Origin: Sipunculus nudus
Lineage: Eukaryota > Annelida > Sipuncula > Golfingiida > Sipunculidae
Reading direction: 5' to 3'
Assembly: GCA_026874595.1 (NCBI GenBank)
Contig: CM049311.1
Coordinates: forward strand, 22,500,676-22,564,675
DNA length: 64,000 bases
The translations under genes and the position numbers were made by a program. Of this stretch, positions 35,713-48,224 are shown piece by piece. The first letter of the stretch is position 1. Each line of letters begins with the position of its first letter. The notes below the pieces were generated by a model that saw only the letters and a program-made list of their open reading frames with translations, was not told the DNA's origin and made no database searches.

Positions 35713-38700
35713 TTTATATACTTTTATATTATATCCAGAAAAAATATTTTGATTAAAAAAAATATAAGAGAATATATAAAACCAAAGTTGGGTTGGTCAT
35801 ATTTCAAAGCATAAACAAAGCATAATCGACTAACATACTTTATATAGGGGATTAAGACTGCCGCATTTTTAATTCTATCCTTTCCTTCAAATAAGAAAAC
35901 CAGATAACAAAATTTCTAAAACGGGCATGCTATTTTATATATAAATTATAACAGTATTTGCGTTAACTTAAGAAGAAAATATTGTTTACATAAAGGACCT
36001 CTATTAAGGTCCCGAAATGGCCAGTTCATATAATGTTTGATGTCAGTTTGGTCTAAATTTGTCTTCAAATGATCAAATAAGTCAGAATAATCATTGCAAT
36101 TACTCAAAGGTTATTCAGATAGTGCACACGAAAGTATTATAGAAAATTTTCATGACATCCACTTGTGAGGGTTTAACCTTTTTATTGAATGTTCGTGAAA
36201 AAAAAAATCATCGATTTTGCTCTGACGGCCACAATGGATATTAAATAAGTCTGTATTTACACAGGGTTTGATAACCTATAAGCAACACTTAAAAGCAACG
36301 ATCACTTCTTTAAATTTAAAAGAAAAGATTAATCATATTCTAGGATATCATATTCATGATAAAGGAAATTTAAATTATATGCGTCCTCTGTAAGGTCACT
36401 CATATCATAATTAATTTATATGTACCTGTAACGTGTTCACTCTTCACAGCACGCATGTCCGTTTTGGTCGAAGGGTTCTTCTTAGTGCCTTTCTTAAGCC
36501 TCCTAGTTTTAGAAAAAGGTAATATCGGTCAGAATGGGAACATTATATTTGTTATTTTATATTAAATATCAAATTCTTACCAGACAATGTTATGAACGTT
36601 AATATTAAAGTGAAATTCAGAATTTGTATATAAACACCTGTGACAACCTAGTTAAACTGCGACGCCAGAGCCACTAGAAGTGCATGGAGCTGACATAACT
36701 ATGAATCCTGATATGCTGTCGACGAACTTTATAGAAAAAGTGATTGTGAAATTTAATGAAACGTTTTACATAAAAATAATGACAAGACAATAAGGATTCA
36801 TGACGTACCAGATATATACCAGCAGGGTAATGATTATGATCAGAAACACCACCGAAATTACAGATCCAGCGATAATGCCAGTCTTCAAGGCAGAAGTGTC
36901 ATTTACGGAAGGACTGGTTGCGAGCATGTGCTGGGTTGAGCCCTGTGTATATGCCTTTGATACACTGTACCTACGTCTAGTATATGATGGCATTGTATTC
37001 GATGGATAAGTGGTCCACGCCATCGACGTTGGCGACACTATGATCATTAAATTAAAACAATAAAATATTACTATTAAGATCGTAGGAAATTCCAGGATTT
37101 CCAATCAATGATTATCAGAATAAAAGTTTGCACATATTTTTTTTTTGTGAAAATATATCCGTGAAATGCCTCATTACCAATTCTGAACACGATATTTGCA
37201 TAAAAATGTCGGGTAACATTTTATGATTGTCTTTAAATGTAATATATTCTAAACATTAACATAGCAGATATTGAATATAGCAACTCTGCATTCGTCTGGA
37301 GACATAATGTAATTTCAATAAATTTACAGCACTTCTGATGTTATATTTGACAAAGCAAAACCCAATATGTAAACCTGATTGCGTTTGCTGTTGTACAGTG
37401 TTTTATGTCACACCTATACCGATGCACACTTGTGTCAAGTATAGTCAGTCTTCTATATATTAATATATTATAAATTTCTATTACGTTACCAGAAGCACAT
37501 GTCCAGTAGCTGTTTTTCCACTGTTTTATCCAAAATGTTACATTTGATACTGGTAATTCTTATTTAAAAATTATAAAAAGCAACTTTCTAAGCTAAATAT
37601 CTGCAACCGTAAAGCCATCGCGAGGGAAATCTCCACCCTGTTGCCTGCAATTGGGTAAAAATATTGAATATGCATTCCGGCTTGAAAATTAGATCAAGTT
37701 AAAACTCGAGAGGACCATAGGTCGAGCGCTTGCCAGAAATGATGTGGAAACAGTCGACATACTTACAATGTGACATAAGGATGAGACCAGATAACTTGAC
37801 CAGGTTATGAAGAAAACAAAGGGAAAGGAAATAAGCTACAGTGTTTGTAATTAAGATTTATACTTTTGGAGATGTGGCTAAACAATGATACGTTGTAGTG
37901 GTTCGAGTATAGCGCCCCCTAGCCTGCATATCCCAAAAAAGAAAAACCACGTTTAGAGATATTAGTGTAAGACATATATTGTACCAGTTTCAGAAGGATT
38001 CCTGCAAAACTGTGGCCTGTAGAATGCTACATGTAAGATCCAAGAACCGGCGGGCAGGCAAAATGGAGGATAACTGACAAGCAGACAGATATACTGACGA
38101 AGTGACACAAGATGGAAACTAGATAATCTCAACAGTTTATGGAGAAATCCCAGAGAAAGAAAATAAGCTATAGTTTAACTAATTGTGGTTTATAATTTTT
38201 GGGATACGGCCAAAAAAATGAAATGTTTGGAGGATCAAGTGCAGCGCCCCCTAGTGGCCATATCATGAAAATGAAAAAAATAAATTTTGAGATATAGTGT
38301 AAGATATAAGATATACTGTTTCAAAATGAAATTCTGCAAAACTGTGGCCTGTAGATTGCTTATGTAAGATGCAGGAACCAGCAAACATGTCAAATTGAAG
38401 GCAACTGACAAACAGAGAGACATACTGATTTAGCGACACAAGATTGAGGCCAATTGACTAAACCAGGTAATGGAGGAAACCCAGGGGAAGAAATTGAGTG
38501 TGTGTATTTGACAATAGATCTAATATTAACGAAGTTATGACGAAAGTAAACTTTCGACGTTTTTCGATGACCTTGACCTTGCCCGTTGACCGATAAATAC
38601 AAAAATCAATGGGCTTTGGGGACTTTAAGTTTTATATCAATTTTATAGGTTTGAAAGCGATCGCTGCAAAACTGTGCAGTTCAGCCTGGGGACAGACAGA

Positions 38701-41700
38701 CAGACAGAGAAACAAACAGACATAGGCAACTGACCAACATGCTTTCCCAAATCAAAGATTTCCAGCAAGCAATAAATACCAGGTTCAAATAACATGACCT
38801 CTATTACTTTTGGAGAATCAGCCGTCTTAGAGATAGCATAGACACGGAAAAGAACGATGCTACGAAGAGGATTGGGCTGTAAGATGTACGGCCTTTGATA
38901 TTAGCTGAAAGGTAACAATGTAACAATGTAAGTAAATCATTAATGAGCAAAACGATATGATATGGCTTTTAAAGATGTGTGTGTGAAAAATGGCAAAAAT
39001 TTTTGGCAGGGTTCTTCCCCTGTATAAAAACGGATACTGGGTTGGGTGGGGGTGTCCAGAGTTCATATACTGCCTCATATTCTCATATTAATCGAGAAGC
39101 CTAAGTGTCAAAGGAATCCTATAGTTATGGTAACATTTTTAATGTATTAAGAGAGCAAATATTGCAATATTTATTAAAATTATTTCAATCATGTTATTTT
39201 ATGATTCTTATTATCAAAACATCCTTTTTAAAAATATCAGATTTTATCTGCAATTTTTTCAATAATAAATAAAAATACTTTCTTAACTTCAAAATAATCC
39301 TGTTAAGGTCTACATTCTTGCAATTGCATATTAAATTTTTACACGTGTTGTAGTGTGATATACTTATAAGAGAGTTTTATTGCGGTTAACATGATTCTGA
39401 TGAAAAAAATCGATAGGTGTATGCTGGCTTTCAATTTTGTACGATCCACTGTTTTAAACACTAAATGCTAATTACTAAAAAGCCTAAAGCAATTGTTATC
39501 GGTCAAAGTAATATCAGACTACAATAAAGAAGTAGCACCATAATTCCAAATACCCTCTATATGGTTTATTTAACCGATTACTATATTTCGTTTTCCTTGA
39601 CTAAAATCCAGGTTAGGGCTTAAGAAATGGAAATCGTCAGATAGTGTGCTTTTCTGATTTTTTAAATAAAAACTTTATTAACATAAACACATTTATAGGA
39701 ATACCTGTTACTGGCATGAATATCGTAATATCACTCTCTGTCCATCTGTCTGCATCATTATAAACCTTCAACCGAATTTCGTGCTTTTTCGTCATGCAAG
39801 TGGCATTAATGAAAACTTGTACTCGACGCTCCTCAGGCCTAAACCAATCATAATCAGTCCACCGCGCGTCAGGTGAGTCAAGTAATCTTCTACCGATATC
39901 AACCTTTTTATAACTCATACAGTTATGACCGTCCTGCGACATCTGAAAATAAAGCATAATATTTACTAGGATGAAAAACTATATGTTTACTCCATCTATT
40001 CCGTGTGAGTGTTCGTGTTTGTTTTATATGGATATTTCAATGAAATAATCCCAGGTCTCATATACAATGTCAATATCTACATAAAGTATGATTAATATAC
40101 TGTTAATGAATATTAATGAAATGTTAATGAAATAACTATACAGGTACATTCATGTATAACTATATCGTCATGGGAAGTTCCCTTTGTATATTCATGTTGT
40201 TACAAATGACTGAAGAAAACGTAGAAATTGTGTTTTTCTTTTAATTTCATTTTCATTAACACCAGTCCACTAAATAGGTTCGAAAGCCATGCTAATATTC
40301 AATTTTGTGTAAAATTTCAGCAGTGTTTGTGAAATAATTCACCAGTTTATATATGTAACCGAAGAGAGTTATTCCGACAAATTCTCTGACCATGTCGCTG
40401 CCAAAATCTTTCCGCACATAGATTCCTGCCTCGATATTGTCGTATTATTTCTATACCCTTATCTAACTCCGACTTATTTATTCGTTGCAAGCACTTAAAA
40501 GCATATCATACCGCAATATGCTGTAAGGTCTAAGAAATCGTCAGTGATTCTGTGGCGGTTAATCGGAAACTGGCGGACTATAAGCTGAACTTCATGTTGC
40601 ACTAATCAACATTTAATGATCTTAGATAGTTATCCCTAAGCTGCCCTTATTTTCGTATCTTCGAAGAACACTCCAGGTTGGAGTCCAGTGCTCCTTCAAC
40701 AGGAGCCCATCTGATGAGCCATCAGGATTATTTATTTTATTTTCCTTTAAGGTCTCAAAGCTGTCTCGGAAGCCTTTTCAAACACTGATTCAGTTTTTAT
40801 TTTCTAAATCCTCTTGCACTTGGACTATTTAAAGAGGCGTTATCACATATAATGTATGTTAAAATAACACCAAAAAATAGCATTCTTACTTTAAAATAAA
40901 TTGGTACCTGCAAACATTTTGCCTTCAAATCGTAGGCTTACTCCTGTACAAGCGTGTAAAAAAATAGTGGCCCGGGCGCGATCACAAGCGTCAACATAAA
41001 CACAGCGTGTGGGACTCTGGTGCATAGCAAGAGCCACAACACCTGTCAGTCATCAATTGGCCTGACATGCTTGGCCCAAAAATGTAATAAATGTTACGCT
41101 GACTGAAGCATCGCAGGCTTCGGACCCGATACACGACATATGCTACGTGTGCCATTACCGCTGAGACACCAGGACATGTCGTACAAATTTGTTGCGATAG
41201 GTTCTGGCAATGGACCGTAATTTCCATCCAGCAGAGATATTTTACAGGACATGGGTCACATGAAGCTCAATGTATGGATTAGACCAGTTTGAGACTCTTT
41301 GTTTGGGATTTGTCGTGCATTCGCAAAATCGGACAACTGGTGAGACGGTCATGTTTTAGTGAACAGGCACACACGGACTGTGTTTACGAACCCGTAATCC
41401 CATAAAAAGGTGTGAAACAACTAAAAGGTAGGTACTGAAACCGTGCACTGGAATGATTGAGCCGGAAACTTTGGTATAAAGCAAAAGTGAACTGATAGTG
41501 AGAGGGAATAGGTATGTTATGTTCCTGATTATGTTTTTTTAAACATGTACATATTCTGAATGCTTAAATTATGATCTACAAAATTATATACAAAATCTTT
41601 GAGATTCAATCTGTATTGAAATTTAACAGATTGTAATATATACCTACTGGTTTTATATATTTTATCTTTTAATTAATATTTTTCAGCCATTTATGATAAA

Positions 41701-42185
41701 GAAAATTCCAATTTACTTCATATGCAGCTGTAAACATATTTTCTAAAATGCATATTTTTATTATTTCTTACTTATCTTTCACGGGAAGCCTTTTGCAGGT
41801 CAAAATAAATTAATAAATTTTCTATATAAATTAATGTTTTTTAGAGTTTCCATTCCAAATAAAAAAGCCGCGGGGGAGGGGGGGGAGCTAACTATATTTT
41901 TACGATGTCCAGAGATAGTTAATAGATAAAATATCTTTCATTCATTAAAATCTAGATGAAAACATCCATTTCCTATACACCAACATGTGAACCTCAACCT
42001 ATCGAAGGCAATACACCCACTGATAATAACCCAGGCCAAGCCGTGTGAAAGCTAATTAATTCGTATAAGCTGATCTAGGGAGTCCTCGATTATCCGTTTT
42101 AATGTTTGTGTGTCACTCGTTACCGATTCGATAACTGCCTCGGATATTTACTAAAATACTAATACACTATCATACACACACACAC

Positions 42186-42230
<45 letters not shown>

Positions 42231-43437
42231 TTAAATTTCCAGGTTCAATTTTTACTTCGCTAATTAATGGGTTTTATTTCCGGGTTCTAACTCATTAATA
42301 AGCGAAGTTAATTTATATCAAAATGCACTCTCTACAATGGACCTTTGACCTTACGGTAAGGACCTCCATGCAGTTGGTTGTGGGACTAATTTATCGGTAA
42401 CGGTTAACTGACAATGAGTCTTGCCTATCGTAAACAACATGGTTGAGCGGACTGTCAGTTTAAGCGGTTGACGAAACATGGCACACAAAGTTCGTATTTG
42501 CTGTTTTTATGCATGAATCTGTTTTTTTTTTTATCTTAATCCCGCAGCAGTACATCGGAAAAAGGACATGTATTATGAACTATGACATCGACAGCATCTC
42601 CGATTATCGCTCATGTGTCACATGTGTGTTTTTGTTTTTTGCTGGTTCCTATGAAAGTATGCTGATACGCAAAGAAGTTGGTGATCCCTGTAAGTGGTAG
42701 TGCAGCCGATTGGAGGGTCCACGGTTTAATTCCCATACCTGGGGATTTGACTTTTTCTGTGTATTATTGTTCTGTGTACACATATAGTATATGACTTGAT
42801 TTTTTTTCTTCTTAAAATGGTATGGTATCTGCCAATATTTCCAATCCGTTTGAGTACTCCGGAAGACAAGGAATGAAAGGTTTGCAGGGGCGATGTGACT
42901 GGTAAAAATGTAAACATAGGGCACAGGCCATCTGATGGCCTGACCGCACTACTTTACAGATCATGCTTTTTCAAGCTTCCAACCGGTGTTTTTTGTGTTC
43001 CTTCTTTGATATAATTTCTCCTTGTTCGGGAGTTGTGCACGCGCAGGGTCAGACCTCTGACCATGCAGTCTAGTTATGGTTAACATATACACGTGGACTA
43101 TGTTTACTGGAACCGAACCACACCACCGAATGATACAGGTGACCAGGATATTGTAAGTCTATGTGCACAGATGGTTTATCCAGAAAAATGCTGACTCAGC
43201 CAAAATAAACCAATGGTGTGAAAAAATGCACAAACTGTCTCAAATGTTTATGTACCTTTACCTTTTTCTGGGATAAGTGTTGATTTTTTTCTTGACTAAA
43301 AGTAACGGTAACCTCTACTCATTTAAGTTATCGGGGTATGTATCTCACGCCCGAAATGTCACCTTGTCGCTTATTTTTTTTTATTAAAAGGAGTAAAATC
43401 AATCGGGCATATATATTCATATTTATATATATATATG

Positions 43438-43486
<49 letters not shown>

Positions 43487-46400
43487 CACTTTGCAAATTG
43501 CTTTGCGTTTTTCCTAAATCTTATCTAAGTTAGGAAAAGAGATAACCCATATGTAATCTTAGCTCAATGTTTTAATTTCTTACGACCTTTGGGTTCCGAA
43601 GTACATGTGGCCAGTAAGAATAAATATCAGTTTTGTGATATTTATTTGAATCTAATTGACCAAACAGTGAGATTTACAAAGGTGGCAGATGGCATTCATA
43701 CACTTTTGTATTATCATCCATCTAAATAAAATGGTGTTGTACATGACACGTTATAATTCACTTTTAAAATTTGCCAAACCTTTGTGCATATGATTTAATT
43801 ATATTCCCGTTATTTTTAACAATTGATTATTAAGATGTTCATCCTTGTGATGATTTAGCTTTAAGATGGACGAACAGTAAGGAAGAGGAATTAAGTTCAG
43901 ATTTTGGGTTTCTATAAACAACCTTAATATTGACTTTCTCAATACCGATCCCCTATCATAAACCCAATAATTTTAATGCTAGAGTTTTTGTCTGCAGTTA
44001 TTTGGTATATAAGTTATAAAAATGGGCTCCAATGAATTACCTACACTCCGCTGCTGCATCTGACATACCCTGCATTTAATGACTCTAGCAAATCAAGTAT
44101 ATCAAGCAGACAGCCATCCCATAACCAATTAGATATAACATATAAAAAAAAATTCTATTCTTCATTCTTCATTCAAACTTGCATTATATATAGATAGTAC
44201 AGGCTGGCTGCTACTAATTGTCTTTAGATTACTGTTTTCATGAAAAGAATGTTGTACAAGTGATCTTGCTCGGACGGATGGAACAGCCTATGTTGACATT
44301 GTGCCATCTCAAGTAGTTTAAGTAATGAAAAACGGAGAACTGAACAATAACAAGTATTTAATTTTACCATTCGGTTCTTTTTCTCGTTCTTTTGATTGTA
44401 GTACTGGTAAAACCTAAACTGTATATAAAACCAGCCCGCCAAACAAAATCATTTTTTTAATAAAGAACTTCACGGAGGAGAGGGTAGGGAGGACATAAAG
44501 ATGGGACAGAAGAACATCTGATAAGACTCAATATGACACTTGTTTTGTTTAGATTTGACTTATAATTTTTAAAAAAAAGTTTATTTCCTTTGACAGGACT
44601 TTTCTAAAAATTCTACATGTTCTAAGATTTTCTTGTTTTTTTTTCCAAACCTACTTCTTAAAGAATTGTTCTGAAAAAAACATAAGGAATTCATTCAATG
44701 TTAATCATGTATCCTTTGCATGTCTCATCCTACTGAAAATGCCTCTAAATATTTGTTTACTGTAAACTACCTGATGTACACAGCTTACAAAAGATTTTCA
44801 ATGAAAGTAAAAAATACTAGATGGAAATAGCTGCACCACAGAAGGTTTAATTAGTCCCATATTATATGATATTCCGGAAAACATAGTTGGCTGAGGTTAT
44901 GTGACCAATGTTATTTATTTATTTTTATTTTGCTTGTAAGAGTGTCCCCACACTTGCTCAAAAAGTTGAATGAAACGTTTCATTCCTGAATGGCATTTCC
45001 TAAATTTTAGGTTGGTTTAGTGAGGTGCGAGTAAGGATTTGGCACTAAATCCAGTCAAGTGTGTTCCTTTTGTCTGCTCTTCATTCTTCACAAAATATGT
45101 AAAAAAAAATAATCAACTGCCTGAAACTTTAATAAAGTATTTCTTGGCTTATAACCAAAACAAATATACTGAGAATTCGTTGAGAACCTTTAGATATACT
45201 TTTTTTATAAACTAACCAAAAGAGACGAGTTTAGTATACATTAACCATCAGCGATTGAGATAATGTCGGTCATGTTATAATTGAACAATAGAATGACGCA
45301 ACTGTAAATCATAATAATGGAAGTATAATAATACGTTTTTTCTATATTCTGTATAAATGAAGCAAATATTTAGCCACTGGTTAAAACTAAAGAAGATGGA
45401 GCCATACTGTATACGATAAAGGTCGCCTGAAATCAGCAAGGGGTCCTCTATACACATTGGACAATCTACACCAGAATACCTTGTTGTCTCTCTATGAATG
45501 ATTTTTTATGAATCAATCATATGTGCTCCTTTCGTGCTGGACGCTGACGTTCCGGGGCTTCGGAGGGAGGGTTGAAGTGGGTGTGGTTGTGAGACCTTCA
45601 TTGTCCAGTTCCGGCTACCTCGCTGAAATAATTCGCCCAAGAATCTAGACAAGTGCTGAGAGTCAGAAAGCCGTTATGTAATAATTTGCTTAAAGACTGA
45701 TGTGCATATACACACAGGTGTACCGTTAGTGTATAAATTCAGTAAAAACCTGGCCTAATGACCACCTTGGTTTAGAAGGAGATCGATGGAAACTGGGGTG
45801 CTGTAGGAGATAGATGGGAGCTGACTGAGGTGGCAGAAGGAAATCAACGAAAGCTGACTTGGGTGGCTTAAGGAGATCGACGGAAACAGACTTAGGTGGC
45901 TGAAGGAGATTGACGGAAACTGACTGAGGTGTAGTAGGAGATCGATTGGAGCTGACTGAGGTGGTAGGAGATTGATGGAAGCTGTCTGAGGTGACAGGAG
46001 GAGATCGGCGGAAGCCGACTTAGGTGGAAATAAGAGTTCGATGGAGGTGGTGGAAGGAGATCGATGGATTCTGACTGAATTGACAGACGGGATCGATGGA
46101 CGCTGACCGAGGTGACAGAAGGATATTGACGGAAGTCTAGGTATCCGAAGGAGATGAACGGAAGTTAACTAATGTGGCAGAAGGAAATATGTGTTTCGAC
46201 CAATTTTTCAGGTGCTCTAATATATTTATCTGTGTTTTCATTGACTAATAAGTGATTGTATTGTAAAGTTATACTGCGTTTACACGGAGAATAAACCTTA
46301 GTCTAGGTAGTTTTCAATCTCTTTCAATTTTTCCTGTTCACCTTGAATGATGCTTCATTGTGTGGTCGTCAGTGGTGTTGTTTTGGTTAATCGGAGTGAT

Positions 46401-48141
46401 AAAACGTATAGCATCATAACTGCTTTACACATTGCCTGAGTCTGAAGGGAGATGTGTGGCACGGATCAGTTTCTCATTGGCTAAAGAAAAAATAAAGCTT
46501 TGGCACGGGATAAGTTATGTTTTAAAAGTTATGACGCATTTATTCCCTACAACATGGAACGGTTTGTTCGATTTACCGGACGCTCATTTTGCTATACACA
46601 GCAAGTGGACCGTTTTCCTAACAGTACAGTTGAGTGATACGGAAACAATTCAGCATCGATCGTCTAGCAATATAAAGGACGAATTGCTGCCAAACATTAT
46701 ATACAGTTTGCGATATACGAAATGCGATAACGGACTTTATATGTTAGGCATATGTAGAAAATTTATATTTTAATTGGATCTAGCAAACCTCATTGTAAAA
46801 TCAAACAAGGTTACCTTGATATTTAAATATACATTTTTGTGTGTGCTGTAATCATTATGGTGTGTCTTATTCAGCTGAGTGTCACAGTTCATGGACACTT
46901 TTTTTTTACGATTTACATGATAAAAATGTATAAGAGTGCTGCATACTTTGTACATAAAACTTCATATTACCTTGAACCTGACGAGCATATTTGCTCCTCC
47001 TGTTACCCTTTGTGCTGTTATTTCTGTAATCACGGGCTTTTCTGGCCCTAAAAGAAAATGAATATGACAGGGGTTTACTATATCATTTAGTATAATGCAT
47101 CGTTCCTGACAGTAGTGAAGATCATTTAAAAGTAAAGATCATTAAAAAATCTATATTTTGAGCATAAACAAACTCGAAAGTGCTTTTGTAATAGTACATA
47201 GGCAGTTTATGGATTTCTTTTACACACATTTATTTGGCCAGTGATTGACACATTAAAATGGAAAATTTTTAAGATAAGAGAAAGGTTGAGATTGAAACAG
47301 TAAAACAAATATAAATTTCTTGGTAATATTTGTTTTTTTTTTAATTTCAAGTATTGAGTACAGGGCTTTCAATATAAATAAAATATGAAGGGTCTAGGAC
47401 GCTCAGGCAAAATTTGGGCGCGTCAGATTGAAATGACTCGAAATAATTAACCAATTCATTGAATATTTCAGTAAAGCGATACACTTACTTCCACAGTCTG
47501 TTCTCACAGTAAATGTACTTTCTGCTCTTCCCCTAAATCGGACATTACCTCGCTGATACCACGGAACTACTCTCATGGTATAATTCAGGTAGTACTTCAG
47601 ACCTATGAGAGTTACATCAAGTCTGTCCTTTGTAACATCATGTTTAAATGTTGCCATGTGATCCCAGTCATTTGACCCGTCTTCCTTCACGTCTACGCTG
47701 TATTCTTCCACCGCACCTTCACCCGAGTCTCGGTAAGCATAAGGACCTTTCTTAAACTGATAGAAGATGATCCGTACATGGTTTGTGTTTTCCACCGGCC
47801 TCGCTGTGTTTTCGTTTCGCCAGTAAAGCTTTGGCAAATCTTGAACAAGGCATGTTATACAATAAATACATGATCTACATATATTTTAAACAACTTAAGA
47901 TTGTAAAGTGATAAATTTAATTAATTCAACTTATAATTATAGGAATGTCTAATATTTTCATCTTATCAAATATTTTAGTGTCGATGACCAAGTTGTTTAT
48001 CGACATCAATCGTAATGCATTTAGAAAGCGTATATATTCCAATATTTGTGATAACTGTCAGTGATGATATACTACACTATGATTCTTGTTATACAAATAT
48101 CTTTCTTACTCTGTCTTTCTCTCTCTTTATTTCTCTCTTTT

Positions 48142-48224
<83 letters not shown>

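Larger units (their letters stand above)
39943..46970 (-). other. Large intron of the receptor gene (7.0 kb)
   Basis: Holds a SINE-like sequence, microsatellites and a minisatellite, listed separately. A 113-codon plus-strand frame at 46,432-46,773 has no recognisable domain and is not called. Confidence 0.6.

Noticed and set aside
39705-39942. ATG at the first codon of exon F as a gene start
   Set aside because: It is preceded by a polypyrimidine tract and AG acceptor, and the phase joins exactly to exon E of the FN3 domain.
46432-46773. 113-codon plus-strand frame inside the receptor's large intron
   Set aside because: No recognisable domain, opposite strand to the gene, and no supporting repeat or splice context; may be a TE fragment but not shown.
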